Source: an uncultured bacterium (GTDB lineage: Bacteria > Planctomycetota > UBA1135 > GCA-002686595). Taken from it: DNA of 64,000 bases. Position numbers and translations under genes: made by a program. The stretch lies in assembly GCA_938083085.1 (NCBI GenBank), contig CALLKX010000048.1, positions 1-64,000 on the forward strand, given 5' to 3'. Positions 32,730 through 43,660 of this stretch are shown one piece after another; positions within the stretch are counted from its first letter, which is position 1; every line of letters starts with the position of its first letter. Below the pieces are notes generated by a model, which was not told the origin of the DNA, searched no databases, and saw nothing but the letters and a program-made list of their open reading frames with translations.

Positions 32730-34532
32730 ATGAAGTCCAGCGCCGAGACCCACGCAGCGCCCTCCGGGAGCGTCGCCCTCGCGGGCCTCGAGTCGTGGCT
32801 GAGGCGCCCCCTTCGACTCGCCCTCCTGCTCGCTGTGGCCACCCTCGTCGCGACGGCGGCGACCTCCTTCGGCGAGGTGGAGCTCCTTCGAGCCTGGGGG
32901 GGAGGACCGACCGAGCATGACCTCGTGCTGCGGCAGGGGGTGATCTGGTCGGCCTGGGCCATCCTCATCCTCCCGCTCTCCTCCCTGGCCGGCGCCATCA
33001 TGCGCAGGGTCCCCGGCTGGCCCATGGGCCTCGCGTGCCACCTCCCGATCGCGGCGCTGGTCGCTTCACTCTTCCTCGTCCTGGAGAACTCGCTCACCGC
33101 CTGGGTCCAGGGCCCCGACCGCACCGAGCACTTCCGCGAGCGAGTCCTCGACCAGGCGGATCCAAGGTCCACCCGCAGGCGCCCCCCCTGGGAGCGCGGC
33201 TGGAGATCAGGCGCGCCGGAGGACTCCCTCGGAGCATCAGAGTCCCCGGGACCCTCGGGGTCGGTGCCAGCAGACGGCTCCCATGACTCCGAGGCCGGTT
33301 CCAACGCGAGGGACGGCGGCGAGGAGCCGCCCGCAGCGGGCCCCTCCCCCGAAGGAAGCCACAGCGAGGAGATCCGCGGCGCGGAGACCGCGCCCCTAGA
33401 TGGCATGGCCTCAACTGGCGGGAGCTCGGCGGGCCGGAGCTCAGCAGACCGGAGCTCAGCAGACCGGGGTTCAGCGGGCCGGGGTTCAGCGGGCAGGGAC
33501 TCCGCCGGCTCGCGTACCGCCCCCGGTGAGACCGCCAGCGGTGACGCCGTGGCGGGAGAACAAGGGGCTGCGCTCACGGCGGCTCAGGCCCGCGAGCGCG
33601 CGGCGGCCCGGCGCGGCCGGGGGGACCGGCGGCGCGGGGGCGGACTGACCGCCGCCACTGGCTTCGTCACCGGCGACGTGCTGCTCGACTTCGAGCGGCG
33701 CTGGACGCTCCGCGTGCCCCGCTACGCGCTGATCTACTTTGCGCTCATCGGGCTCGGGCTGGGAGCCCGCGCCTTCCTGGTCGGGCGGACCAAGGACCGC
33801 GAGGCGGCCGCCCTGGAGCTGCGCGCCAGCCAGCTCCAGGCGGCGCTGACGTCAGCGCAGCTCTCGGCGCTGAAGGGTCAGCTCCACCCCCACTTCCTGT
33901 TCAACGCCCTCCACTCCGTCGGCGGGATGATCCGGGCGGAGCAGCCCGCCGAGGCATTGAGCGCCCTGGCCCGGGTCGGTGATCTCCTCCGCACTTCCCT
34001 GGACGCGGGCCCCGAGCAATTCGTCACCCTCGCCAGGGAGATCGAGCTGGCCGAGCGCTACCTGGAAGTCGAGCAGCTGCGGCTCGGTGATCGCCTCCGG
34101 CTCGAGCTGTACATCCCGGCGGAGCTGGCTGCTGCGGAGGTCCCCGCCTTCATCACACAGCCTCTGGTGGAGAACGCTATCAAGCATGGCGTCGCCGTCT
34201 CCAAGCACGGCGGGACCGTCCGCCTTCGAGCGACCGCGAACGACGACGGCACGCAGCTCCTCATCGACATCGAAGACGACGGCCCGGGGTTCCAGCCGGG
34301 GAGCCCCGATGGCGTCGGGCTTGAGCACGTCCGTACCCGACTCGCCACCCTCTTTGAGGACGAAGCCAGCTTCAAGATCGGCGCCATGGAGGCGGGGGGG
34401 ACGCGCGCGCAGGTCCGCATTCCCCTGGACGATCTCGAGCCCGAACACGCCGCCGAGGGTGGCGCCGCGTCGTCGGTCGAGGAGCCTCCTGGAGGCTCCT
34501 CGGGCGGGCCCCTCGGGGAGACGCTCGGATGA
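32730..34532 (+). CDS. LytS/YehU-type sensor histidine kinase
   Basis: 600 aa. The N-terminal half has four membrane helices, three before residue 125 (LRLALLLAVATLVATAATSF, VIWSAWAILILPLSSLAGAI, LACHLPIAALVASLFLVLEN) and one at about 330 (YALIYFALIGLGLGARAFLV). In between is a long low-complexity linker (about 130-310) built on five-residue repeats such as SSADR/GSAGR. The kinase core is HisKA_5/His_kinase type: QLHPHFLFNALHSVGGMI (phospho-acceptor H388) and the ATPase N-box QPLVENAIKHGVAVSKHGG with the G-box DIEDDGPGFQPGSP. Its stop overlaps the start of the response-regulator gene by four bases, so the two form a signalling pair. Confidence 0.93.
   Translation: MKSSAETHAAPSGSVALAGLESWLRRPLRLALLLAVATLVATAATSFGEVELLRAWGGGPTEHDLVLRQGVIWSAWAILILPLSSLAGAIMRRVPGWPMGLACHLPIAALVASLFLVLENSLTAWVQGPDRTEHFRERVLDQADPRSTRRRPPWERGWRSGAPEDSLGASESPGPSGSVPADGSHDSEAGSNARDGGEEPPAAGPSPEGSHSEEIRGAETAPLDGMASTGGSSAGRSSADRSSADRGSAGRGSAGRDSAGSRTAPGETASGDAVAGEQGAALTAAQARERAAARRGRGDRRRGGGLTAATGFVTGDVLLDFERRWTLRVPRYALIYFALIGLGLGARAFLVGRTKDREAAALELRASQLQAALTSAQLSALKGQLHPHFLFNALHSVGGMIRAEQPAEALSALARVGDLLRTSLDAGPEQFVTLAREIELAERYLEVEQLRLGDRLRLELYIPAELAAAEVPAFITQPLVENAIKHGVAVSKHGGTVRLRATANDDGTQLLIDIEDDGPGFQPGSPDGVGLEHVRTRLATLFEDEASFKIGAMEAGGTRAQVRIPLDDLEPEHAAEGGAASSVEEPPGGSSGGPLGETLG
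33421..33510 (+). repeat. 6 x 15-bp tandem repeat within the LytS-like gene linker
   Basis: Units start every 15 bp from 33421 (GGAGCTCAGCAGACC and variants), encoding pentapeptides such as SSADR and GSAGR. The frame is preserved because 15 is a multiple of three. Confidence 0.95.
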
Positions 34533-35281
34533 CCAACACCCTGCGGGTCCTGTGCGCGGACGACGAGCCCCACGCCCTGGAGTTCCTCCGTCGGCTCATC
34601 GCCGACGACCCATCCCTCGAGCTCGTGGGCGCCTGCAGCAACGGCGAGGATGCCCTGCGCCTGACCCTGGAGCTCTCCCCCGACCTCCTCGTCCTCGACA
34701 TCCGGATGCCGGGCGGCTCCGGCCTCGATGTTGTGGCCGCACTCGAACCGGACTCCCGCCCCCTCGTGGTCTTTGCCACGGCCCATGACGACCACGCCGT
34801 GGAGGCCTTCGAGCTCCACGCCGTGGATTACCTGCTGAAGCCCTTCGACGACGCACGCTTCACCCGGGCTCTCGCCCGTGCGCGGGAGCGTCGGCAGGCG
34901 GAAGGGCCGGACCCTGGCCAGGCGCGGCTCGAGGGGCTGCTCGAGGAGCGCGGTGAGGATCGCCTCGTGATCCACCGCGAAGGCAAGATGGTGATGATCC
35001 CCTTCGATGAGATCCTCTGGGTCGAGGCAGCAGATCAGTACGTGAAGATCCACGGGACCGACGGGCGCACTCAGCTCATGCGTGCCTCCATGAGCCACGT
35101 GGAGAAGCGGCTTCCCGAGGATGACTTCCTGCGAGTCCATCGCTCCGCGATTATCCGTCGGCGAGCGGTACGCGCCCTCGCCAGCTCGACGTCCGGTACG
35201 GGTCGGCTCACCCTTGAGGGAGGCGCGACGGTCCCGGTCAGCCGGACACGTATGGCGATCGTCCGCAGGTCCCTGCGCTGA
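34529..35281 (+). CDS. LytTR-family response regulator (LytR/AgrA type)
   Basis: 250 aa, standard size. Receiver domain 1-125: acidic pocket CADDEPHALEFLRRLIADD, phospho-acceptor D57 in DLLVLDIRMPGGSGLDVVA, FATAHDDHAVEAF and the K in DYLLKPFDDARF. LytTR DNA-binding domain about 145-250: EILWVEAADQYVKIHGTDGR, SMSHVEKRLPEDDFLRVHRS and VPVSRTRMAIVRRSL. The ATG overlaps the kinase TGA (ATGA) and has GGGGAG about eight nt upstream. LytTR regulators usually bind paired direct repeats of about 9 bp; I found no obvious pair upstream of either flanking gene. Confidence 0.95.
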   Translation: MTNTLRVLCADDEPHALEFLRRLIADDPSLELVGACSNGEDALRLTLELSPDLLVLDIRMPGGSGLDVVAALEPDSRPLVVFATAHDDHAVEAFELHAVDYLLKPFDDARFTRALARARERRQAEGPDPGQARLEGLLEERGEDRLVIHREGKMVMIPFDEILWVEAADQYVKIHGTDGRTQLMRASMSHVEKRLPEDDFLRVHRSAIIRRRAVRALASSTSGTGRLTLEGGATVPVSRTRMAIVRRSLR

Positions 35282-35591
35282 GGCCGGCACGCCCCATCAG
35301 GGGCGGCACGGCCCCCGGGGCGGCCTTACACTTGCGCAACACTCCAGCTTGCCCGAACGGCCTCCACGGATGCGCCGACGGGGGGGCCGAGCGAGCACCG
35401 GTACCCCCGGCAGGTGACCGCTGGCAACACGCCCCCTACTGCCAGCGCCAAGGGAGTGCTCTGGGAGGATCCTTGCGGAACGACAGGGGGCGGAATCGGT
35501 TCCAATGCACCGATAGATCAAGAGGAACCCGGGGCCTGTGCCCAGGGGGCCCCTGGCAGCCCGCTCCAAGCACCGCGACCAACCCAAGAAC
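35282..35591. other. Intergenic region between the LytTR gene and the Gly/Arg-rich gene pair
   Basis: 310 bp. Immediately after the stop, GCCCC-ATCA-GGGGC (35291-35304) is a short hairpin. A TACACT box at 35327-35332 and CGATAGAT near 35508 are possible -10 elements for the downstream pair. No gene is supported. Confidence 0.4.
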
Positions 35592-36680
35592 ATGTTCAGC
35601 ACCTCCACCTTCACCATCGGGACCGTGGCGCTCGCAGCGTCCGCAGCCGCCGGCGTCCTCATCGAGGCCACCTTCGCCACCCGCTACTCCACCGAGCGGA
35701 CCTTCGAGGTCAGCGTCGCGGTGGAGTCCGCCAACGAGACCCTCAGCTCGGAGATGTACATCGACGGGGAGCCCATGGAGGGCCGCGGCTTCGGCGGCGG
35801 TGGTAGCTCGACGTCCATGAGCTACTCCTACACCGACACGGCCAAGGAGGTGAAGGACGGCGTCCCCACCAAGGTCGAGCGCTCCTTCGACGAGGTCAGC
35901 GCCAGCACCGAGCGCGAGGGCCGCGACGGCCCCATGGAGATGGAGGCCGAGAGCAGCTTCGACGGACTCACCATCCTGATCTCGGGCGAGGACGACGAGT
36001 CCGAGGTCGAGATCGTCGACGGCGAGGAGCCCGAGGGGGAGGGCCGCCTCGAGGGGCACCGCCTCTCGCTGCCCCTCGACACCCTGCTCCCCGAGGAGGC
36101 CATCGAGCCGGGCGCGACCTGGGACATCGAGGGCGAGGCGCTGATGATCGCCCTCGGCGCGCCGCTCGAGGGCAAGCTCATCGATCGCCCCCAGCGCGGC
36201 GGCGAAGGCGGCGGCGAGGGGCGCGGAGGCCGCGGTGGCCGCGGCGGCATGCGCGGCGGCAGCCCGCGGACCGGCCTCGGCGCCATCGCAGGCGGCGAGT
36301 GGTCCATCACCGCGACCCTCACTGAAGAGACGGAGGAGGCCGGCGGACTGGAGTGCGCGGTGATCTCCCTCGAGATCGAGGTCGAAGGCGCCATGGAGGC
36401 TCGCCAGCGCAGCGGTCGTGGCGGCCGCGGCGGCCAGCTCCTGCCCCCCTCGGCTCCCGCCCCACAGGAGTCCACCTACACCGGTGAATTCGAGGGTGCC
36501 CTGCTCTGGAGCATCGAAGAGGAGCGGCCGGTGGCCCTCCGCTTCGAGGGGTCCTACCAGGTCGACATGGAGATGGAGCGCGAGACCCAGCGCGGACTCA
36601 TGGAGATGAGTCGCTCCACCGAGACCACCCTCGAAGTCAACGTCGACGTCGCCACCGGCAAGGCCGAGAGCGACGACTGA
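35592..36680 (+). CDS. Exported hypothetical protein with RGG-type low-complexity segment
   Basis: 362 aa, no recognised family. The start at 35592 gives a short signal or anchor (FTIGTVALAASAAAGVLIEA). The body is beta-rich and strongly acidic (for example ISGEDDESEVEIVDGEEPEG), with an internal stretch around residue 210 made of Gly/Arg triplets (GRGGRGGRGGMRGG) and a second near 280 (SGRGGRGGQ). It is followed 41 bp later by a gene whose product ends in the same kind of Gly/Arg tract. These two genes form one transcription unit ending at the strong terminator near 37500. Function unknown. Confidence 0.7.
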   Translation: MFSTSTFTIGTVALAASAAAGVLIEATFATRYSTERTFEVSVAVESANETLSSEMYIDGEPMEGRGFGGGGSSTSMSYSYTDTAKEVKDGVPTKVERSFDEVSASTEREGRDGPMEMEAESSFDGLTILISGEDDESEVEIVDGEEPEGEGRLEGHRLSLPLDTLLPEEAIEPGATWDIEGEALMIALGAPLEGKLIDRPQRGGEGGGEGRGGRGGRGGMRGGSPRTGLGAIAGGEWSITATLTEETEEAGGLECAVISLEIEVEGAMEARQRSGRGGRGGQLLPPSAPAPQESTYTGEFEGALLWSIEEERPVALRFEGSYQVDMEMERETQRGLMEMSRSTETTLEVNVDVATGKAESDD

Positions 36681-36721
36681 CCCACACCACGAACAACACC
36701 ACACCTTCCAACCCAATAGCC

Positions 36722-37474
36722 ATGTCCAACAGCACTCCCCTCATCCTCCTCGGCAGCGTCCTCGCGGGGGGCGTCAGCGCCATCGGCGCGACCGTCCTGC
36801 TCGCCCCCGCGCCGGGTCCTGAAGCGGCTCAGGCCGCGTCCGCTGGCTCCGAAATTCTCGCGGCTATCGACGACCTCGGACTCTCGATTTCAAGCCTCTC
36901 CCAGCGCGTGGAAGATCTCGAGAGCACGGAGAGCCTGGCGCCCATCTCGGGCACCGGGCGGATGGCTGCGAGCCTCGACCGCAGCGAGATCGAGAACGTC
37001 GTGAATGACATTCTCGGCTCAGTCGAAGGCGCCCCGGCCAGCATCGCGAGCCCCTCCCTCGAGTCCGCCGTAGCCAACGTGATCGAGATGCGCGAGGAGC
37101 GCGAGGATCAGGAGCGGCAGCAGCGAAGGGCCGACGCCGAGGCCAAGCGCATGGAGGATCGCCTCGCCAAGCTCCAGACGGACCTTGGCCTCGATCAGAC
37201 CCAGGTCGACTCCATGCGTGGCATCTTCCAGAACCAGACGGTGAAGGTCGACGAGATGCGCCAGTCCATGCGCGAGGCCCGGGACTCGGGACTCGACATG
37301 GGCAGCATGCGTGAGATGTGGACCGGCCTCCGTGACGACACGAATACGGCGGTCCAGGGGATCCTCTCCCCGAGCCAGTACGAGCAATACGAGGAGTCCA
37401 ACTCCAACCGGGGCTGGGGCGGACGCGGCGGCGGCGACACCGGCGGCGGCCGCGGTGGGCGCGGCGGCCGCTGA
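36722..37474 (+). CDS. Exported coiled-coil protein, Spy/CpxP-like, with Gly/Arg-rich tail
   Basis: 250 aa. An N-terminal hydrophobic segment (LILLGSVLAGGVSAIGATVL) is followed by a coiled-coil-forming helix (SEILAAIDDLGLSISSLSQR and later EMREEREDQERQQRRADAEA) and the segment LQTDLGLDQTQVDSMRGIFQ, reminiscent of the LTxxQ-type motif of Spy/CpxP periplasmic chaperones (ILSPSQYEQYEE is the second such motif). The last 20 residues are Gly/Arg repeats. A periplasmic stress or metal-sensing role is conceivable; homology is weak and inferred from pattern only. Confidence 0.65.
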   Translation: MSNSTPLILLGSVLAGGVSAIGATVLLAPAPGPEAAQAASAGSEILAAIDDLGLSISSLSQRVEDLESTESLAPISGTGRMAASLDRSEIENVVNDILGSVEGAPASIASPSLESAVANVIEMREEREDQERQQRRADAEAKRMEDRLAKLQTDLGLDQTQVDSMRGIFQNQTVKVDEMRQSMREARDSGLDMGSMREMWTGLRDDTNTAVQGILSPSQYEQYEESNSNRGWGGRGGGDTGGGRGGRGGR

Positions 37475-37502
37475 GGCGGATCGCTGACTGAGTCTCCTTG
37501 AA

Positions 37503-37550
37503 CGCGGGAGGTGGCCGATACATTTCGGCCACCTCCCGCGTCCTCTTTCT
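37503..37550 (+). terminator. Strong intrinsic terminator
   Basis: A perfect 16-bp stem (37503-37518 with 37525-37540; CGCGGGAGGTGGCCGA and its complement) with a 6-nt loop is followed by TCCTCTTTCT. It ends the Gly/Arg-rich gene pair. Confidence 0.88.
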
Positions 37551-37554
37551 CGGT

Positions 37555-37597
37555 GGGCGCCACGGGGCTGCCGGGCGCCACGGGGCTGCTAGGCGCC
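37555..37597. repeat. 2.4 x 18-bp tandem repeat (GGGCGCCACGGGGCTGCC)
   Basis: Units start at 37555 and 37573, differing only in the last base. A 7-bp partial copy follows at 37591. The array begins five bases after the terminator. Confidence 0.9.
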
Positions 37598-37818
37598 GGG
37601 AAGCGAGTTCTGGCTCCGCCCTTGCGGGCCGCACCGCTGCCCCTCCCAGTCGACCGTTCTCGCCGAGAGACGGCCAGGGAGGCACCTCGCTCGCCCCACC
37701 TCCCCACAATGTCCGCGCCCCCCCCGTCGCGGACCGATCGCCCCAGGTGCGGCCTGGGTCCACTGATCGCGCTTTGCAAAGGTCGGGTTCTGGGCATTGA
37801 CGACTGCGGCACCCACGC

Positions 37819-37956
37819 TCAAGGTTCCGGGGGCGGCGGGCCGGATGAACACCAAGCTCGCTGGAACGAGCCGAAGGCGAAGACCAAGGCAGCAATGAAG
37901 ACGATGTTGAACCCCGCCCCCTTCGGCGAGTGCTCCCGGTCACCCGACGCGGACAC
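37819..37956 (-). CDS. Possible small membrane protein (45 aa)
   Basis: From GTG at 37956 the frame reads VSASGDREHSPKGAG, then one hydrophobic helix (FNIVFIAALVFAFGSFQRAW) and a proline-rich end (SSGPPPPEP). AAGGGGG lies about 13 nt upstream as a weak Shine-Dalgarno. There is no family match; the helix with its aromatic-polar end (FQRAW) is what makes it protein-like. It could equally be chance in an AT-poorer stretch. Confidence 0.35.
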   Translation of the reverse strand: MSASGDREHSPKGAGFNIVFIAALVFAFGSFQRAWCSSGPPPPEP

Positions 37957-38263
37957 CGGCAGGAAGGGCCCCCTTAGCCTGAGTGGTCCACGCTGTGGGA
38001 ACCGCTGCCGCCCGGGTCCGGAAGACGGCAGCGTTGACCTTCAGCCATGGCACTGACCAGGGGTGACGCGGCTCGGACCGTCTCTTCGCCCCGAGTGCAC
38101 CGCACCTGCCACCCACCGGCCTCCACGTCCCACTCCGGGTGACCCTGTCCCCAGAAGCCCCGCCTCCAGCCCCCGGGACCCAAGCCCGCTCAGCGAGCCC
38201 TCCCGCTGAGCCCTCCCGCCGAGCCCAATCCGCCCCCTCGAGCAACCCCACGCTCTCCACATC

Positions 38264-40663
<2,400 letters not shown>

Positions 40664-40672
<9 letters not shown>

Positions 40673-40687
40673 TCCGGCGGCTGATCC
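40664..40687 (+). repeat. 2 x 12-bp repeat duplicating the M1 gene stop codon
   Basis: GGCGGCTGATCC occurs at 40664 and 40676. The gene ends at the first TGA and an in-frame TGA recurs 12 bases later. It parallels the glnN stop repeat. Confidence 0.9.
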
Positions 40688-40923
40688 GGGGGCAGACGCC
40701 GGACGTGGCGCGGTCGGCCACGTCCGCGGTTTCGGCCGTGGAGGTTCTAGGCGGCGGCGAGCGCCCGCTGCCGAGCGCTGTCGCCGCACGGAATCGCGAC
40801 CGTCCGTGGGATCGATCCTTCTGGCCAGCGCTCACGCATTGGGGCGTAGGATGAGAACCCCTCAGCAGCGCACCAGGGGTCTCGAAGACGTCGAGACGCT
40901 CGCCGTTTCACCCCACTCAAGCC

Positions 40924-42456
40924 ATGCCGGAATCCCTCACCTCGTTCGCGGTCGGCGCCGGGTTCTACCTGCTGGTCCACGTCCCCGTCATCGTCCGCAT
41001 TCTCATCCGGCCCCACCGCGAGCCGGCCTCGCGGCTCGCCTGGCTCCTGGTGGCCCTGCTGCTGCCCTTCGGGGGGATCGTCGCGTACATCCTGCTCGGG
41101 GAGGTGAGCATCGGCCAGGCCCGAGAGAGACGGGGCAGGGAGGTGACGCAGCAGCTGACCTCGACGTGGAGCGCTCAGCGGAAGGCGACCCTCGGCGGGC
41201 ATGCCTCCGCCTTGGAAGTCGAGCCAGGTAGGACCCCGGAGGGCGCCACGAGCGCGGGGACGGACGGCGTCGACAGCCTTGAGCTGGAGGAGTACGCGCA
41301 CCTGTTCCGAAGCGCCGGCGCGATCAACGGGTTCCACCCCCATGGGGGAAACCACGCGAGCCTCCTGGAGGACTCGAACGCGTCGATTCACGCCATGGTC
41401 GCCGACATCGACGAGGCAATTGACCATGTCCACCTCCTCTTCTACATCTGGCTCACCGACGAGAACGGCCAGCGGGTGGCGGAGGCGCTCCAGCGTGCGG
41501 CCGCGCGCGGGGTCACGTGCCGAGCGATGGTGGACGGGCTCGGCTCGAGGGACATGATCCGCTCGGCCGTCTGGAAGCAGATGGGCGAGGCAGGGGTCAA
41601 GCTCGCCGTGGCCCTCCCCATCGGCAACCCGCTGATCCGCGCACTGCGCGGCCGGGTGGACCTGAGGAACCACCGCAAGATCGTCGTCATCGACAACCGC
41701 ATCACGTACTGCGGGAGCCAGAACTGCGCCGATCCAGAATTCCGCGTGAAGGCGAAGTTCGCGCCGTGGGTCGACGCCGTGATGCGGTTCGAGGGACCTG
41801 TCGTCCAGCAGAATCAGACCCTGTTCGCGAGCGACTGGCTGACCCAGGAGGACGATGACATCTCGGCTCTCCTCACCGCCCAGGCACCGGCGCCTGGCCG
41901 CGGCCCCGGCTTCACGGCCCTCGCCTTCGGGACCGGCCCCACCATCCGGTACTCGGCCATGCCCGGCGTGTTCGTGAGCCTCATGTACACCGCTCGCCGG
42001 GAGCTGGTGATGACCACGCCCTACTACGTGCCCACCGAGCCGATGCAGGAGGCCCTGTGCGCCTGCGCTCGGCGAGGCGTGGCGACGACGGTCGTCTTCC
42101 CCGCCAGGAACGACTCCTGGATCGTCGGGGCGGCCAGCCGGAGCTACTACGCAGAGCTCCTGAAGGCGGGGGTCAAGATCCGTGAGTACGTCGGCGGCCT
42201 CCTCCACACGAAGTCCCTCACCCTCGACGGCGCCGTCTCCCTCATTGGCTCCGCGAACGCCGACCGGCGGAGCTTCGAGCTGAACTACGAGAACAACATC
42301 CTCCTCGCGGACCCTGCGACAACAGCGGCGCTCCGCGCGCGCCAACAGGACTACATCGCGTCGTCGGAGGAGGTCACCCTCGAGATGGTCTTCGCCTGGG
42401 GCGTGGGGCGACGGCTCTGGAACAACACGATCGCGATGCTCGGGCCGATCCTCTGA
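40924..42456 (+). CDS. cls: Cardiolipin synthase (phospholipase D family)
   Basis: 510 aa, the usual length. Two N-terminal membrane helices (GAGFYLLVHVPVIVRILI and LAWLLVALLLPFGGIVAYIL, the PLDc_N region) anchor it to the cytoplasmic membrane. The two catalytic HKD motifs are intact: NHRKIVVIDNRITYCGSQN and LHTKSLTLDGAVSLIGSAN followed by ADRRSFELNYEN. It condenses two phosphatidylglycerols, or a related pair, to cardiolipin. A TAGGAT box at 40847-40852 gives a leader of about 65 nt. ATG at 40924 has no strong Shine-Dalgarno. Confidence 0.95.
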   Translation: MPESLTSFAVGAGFYLLVHVPVIVRILIRPHREPASRLAWLLVALLLPFGGIVAYILLGEVSIGQARERRGREVTQQLTSTWSAQRKATLGGHASALEVEPGRTPEGATSAGTDGVDSLELEEYAHLFRSAGAINGFHPHGGNHASLLEDSNASIHAMVADIDEAIDHVHLLFYIWLTDENGQRVAEALQRAAARGVTCRAMVDGLGSRDMIRSAVWKQMGEAGVKLAVALPIGNPLIRALRGRVDLRNHRKIVVIDNRITYCGSQNCADPEFRVKAKFAPWVDAVMRFEGPVVQQNQTLFASDWLTQEDDDISALLTAQAPAPGRGPGFTALAFGTGPTIRYSAMPGVFVSLMYTARRELVMTTPYYVPTEPMQEALCACARRGVATTVVFPARNDSWIVGAASRSYYAELLKAGVKIREYVGGLLHTKSLTLDGAVSLIGSANADRRSFELNYENNILLADPATTAALRARQQDYIASSEEVTLEMVFAWGVGRRLWNNTIAMLGPIL

Positions 42457-42715
42457 CGGAGCTGGGTGTCCCACTGCGGGAACAGGCCGCCTCCAGCACC
42501 CTCGCGCGAGGCCCCGAGCGACTAGGCGCCCCCCCCAGCGCGGCTTCGGAGGGACACGCGGGGCAAACGACAGTATCCCGCGACGAGCCGCCCCCCCCGA
42601 CGGGGTTCCACTATGCCTGTCCGCGGCAAACGCGCGCACTCACCCCGTAGAAGTCGCATCCCAAAGCGTCGTGAAGGGCTCTCAATCACCGCGCGCACAT
42701 CTCGATGGCTGGCGT

Positions 42716-43580
42716 GTGAAAGCACGAGACATCGTCCAAATCGCCCGCTCCCTCGACGACAACTGGCAACGCGCGATTCGCGCCGAGCTCGACGCTGCCG
42801 AGGAGGAGCTCCCTCGGCTCAGCCGTTCCGCCTTCGAGCTCGCCGCGATCCTTGTGAGCGGCGAATACGACGCGGTCGCCGTAGGCGAGATCCTCGAGCG
42901 GGACAGGGAGCTCAGCCGGCAGGTGCTGGCCCTCGCCAACTCCCCGCTCTACGCGGCGGTCACGACCATCGAGTCCGCGACCGTCGCGGCCCAGCGGATC
43001 GGCATGCGCGTTCTCTTCGAGCTGGCCGTCATCAAGGTCGCCAGGACCAAGATCTTCGGGCCCGTGCTCAATGACATGCTCGGGGGCAGGAGAGCCTGGC
43101 GAGTGGCATGCAACGCCGGCGTGATCGCCCACCGGGTCTCCAGTGACCGCCTGGGCGCCAACCGAGCCTCCTTGCTCGGCGGGCTCACCCTGTCGTCTGG
43201 CCCGCCCCTGGGGCTCCAGCTGGTTCAGCGGGTGGAGGCGCGCGGGGGCAGGAAGCACCCGGAGCGCGCGCGCGGAGCTCTTGCGGCGGATCGGCCCCGC
43301 CCTCTGCGTACTACTCGCCCGCATCTGGCCCCTCTCGCCCTCGATCCTCGCGGCGGCCAAGTCCATGGCCAACTGGCCTCAGGATGTCCCACCCGCGCCC
43401 GACGTCCAGGTCGCCGTCTTCTCTGCCTATCTGGGACGCCTGCTCTCAGCCCCGGGCTTCGGCAACCTCTCGATCCCAGCGGGCTGGCCTGTGGCCAGAG
43501 CCCTCGAGGTGAATGACGACAAGATCGAGGAGCTCTCCGAGCTGGTGGGATCGGGGGGCGTGGTGCTCTTCTCCAACTGA
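42716..43580 (+). pseudogene. HDOD-domain protein interrupted by a frameshift
   Basis: The first frame (from GTG at 42716) encodes the HDOD start: LPRLSRSAFELAAILVSGEY, EILERDRELSRQVLALANSP, TVAAQRIGMRVLFELAVIKV, RVACNAGVIAHRVSS, and continues to about 43240 (LGLQLVQRVEARGGRK). Beyond that the same frame turns into low-quality sequence, while another frame supplies the expected continuation: ELLRRIGPALCVLLARIWPL, SPSILAAAKSMANWPQDVP and LSELVGSGGVVLF. The switch lies in a GC dinucleotide run (GAGCGCGCGCGCGGAG, about 43260-43275). HDOD proteins are signalling relatives of HD hydrolases that lack the metal site. Either a real inactivation or a base miscall in the run. Confidence 0.75.
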
Positions 43581-43660
43581 GCGGCGCCGCCGGCCGCCAC
43601 GCCAAGGCGCCCGCGGCGCTCTTCCGGTCACGGGCGGAGCGGGGCCGAACTTCGTCCGAA

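Larger units (their letters stand above)
37475..38263. other. 790-bp intergenic region upstream of the M1 peptidase gene
   Basis: It contains the terminator, an 18-bp repeat at 37555, and a possible small membrane ORF on the minus strand (37819-37956). The remaining sequence is GC-rich with several inverted repeats and no convincing gene. One plus-strand open frame here runs straight through the terminator stem and the repeat and is not believed. Confidence 0.5.
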
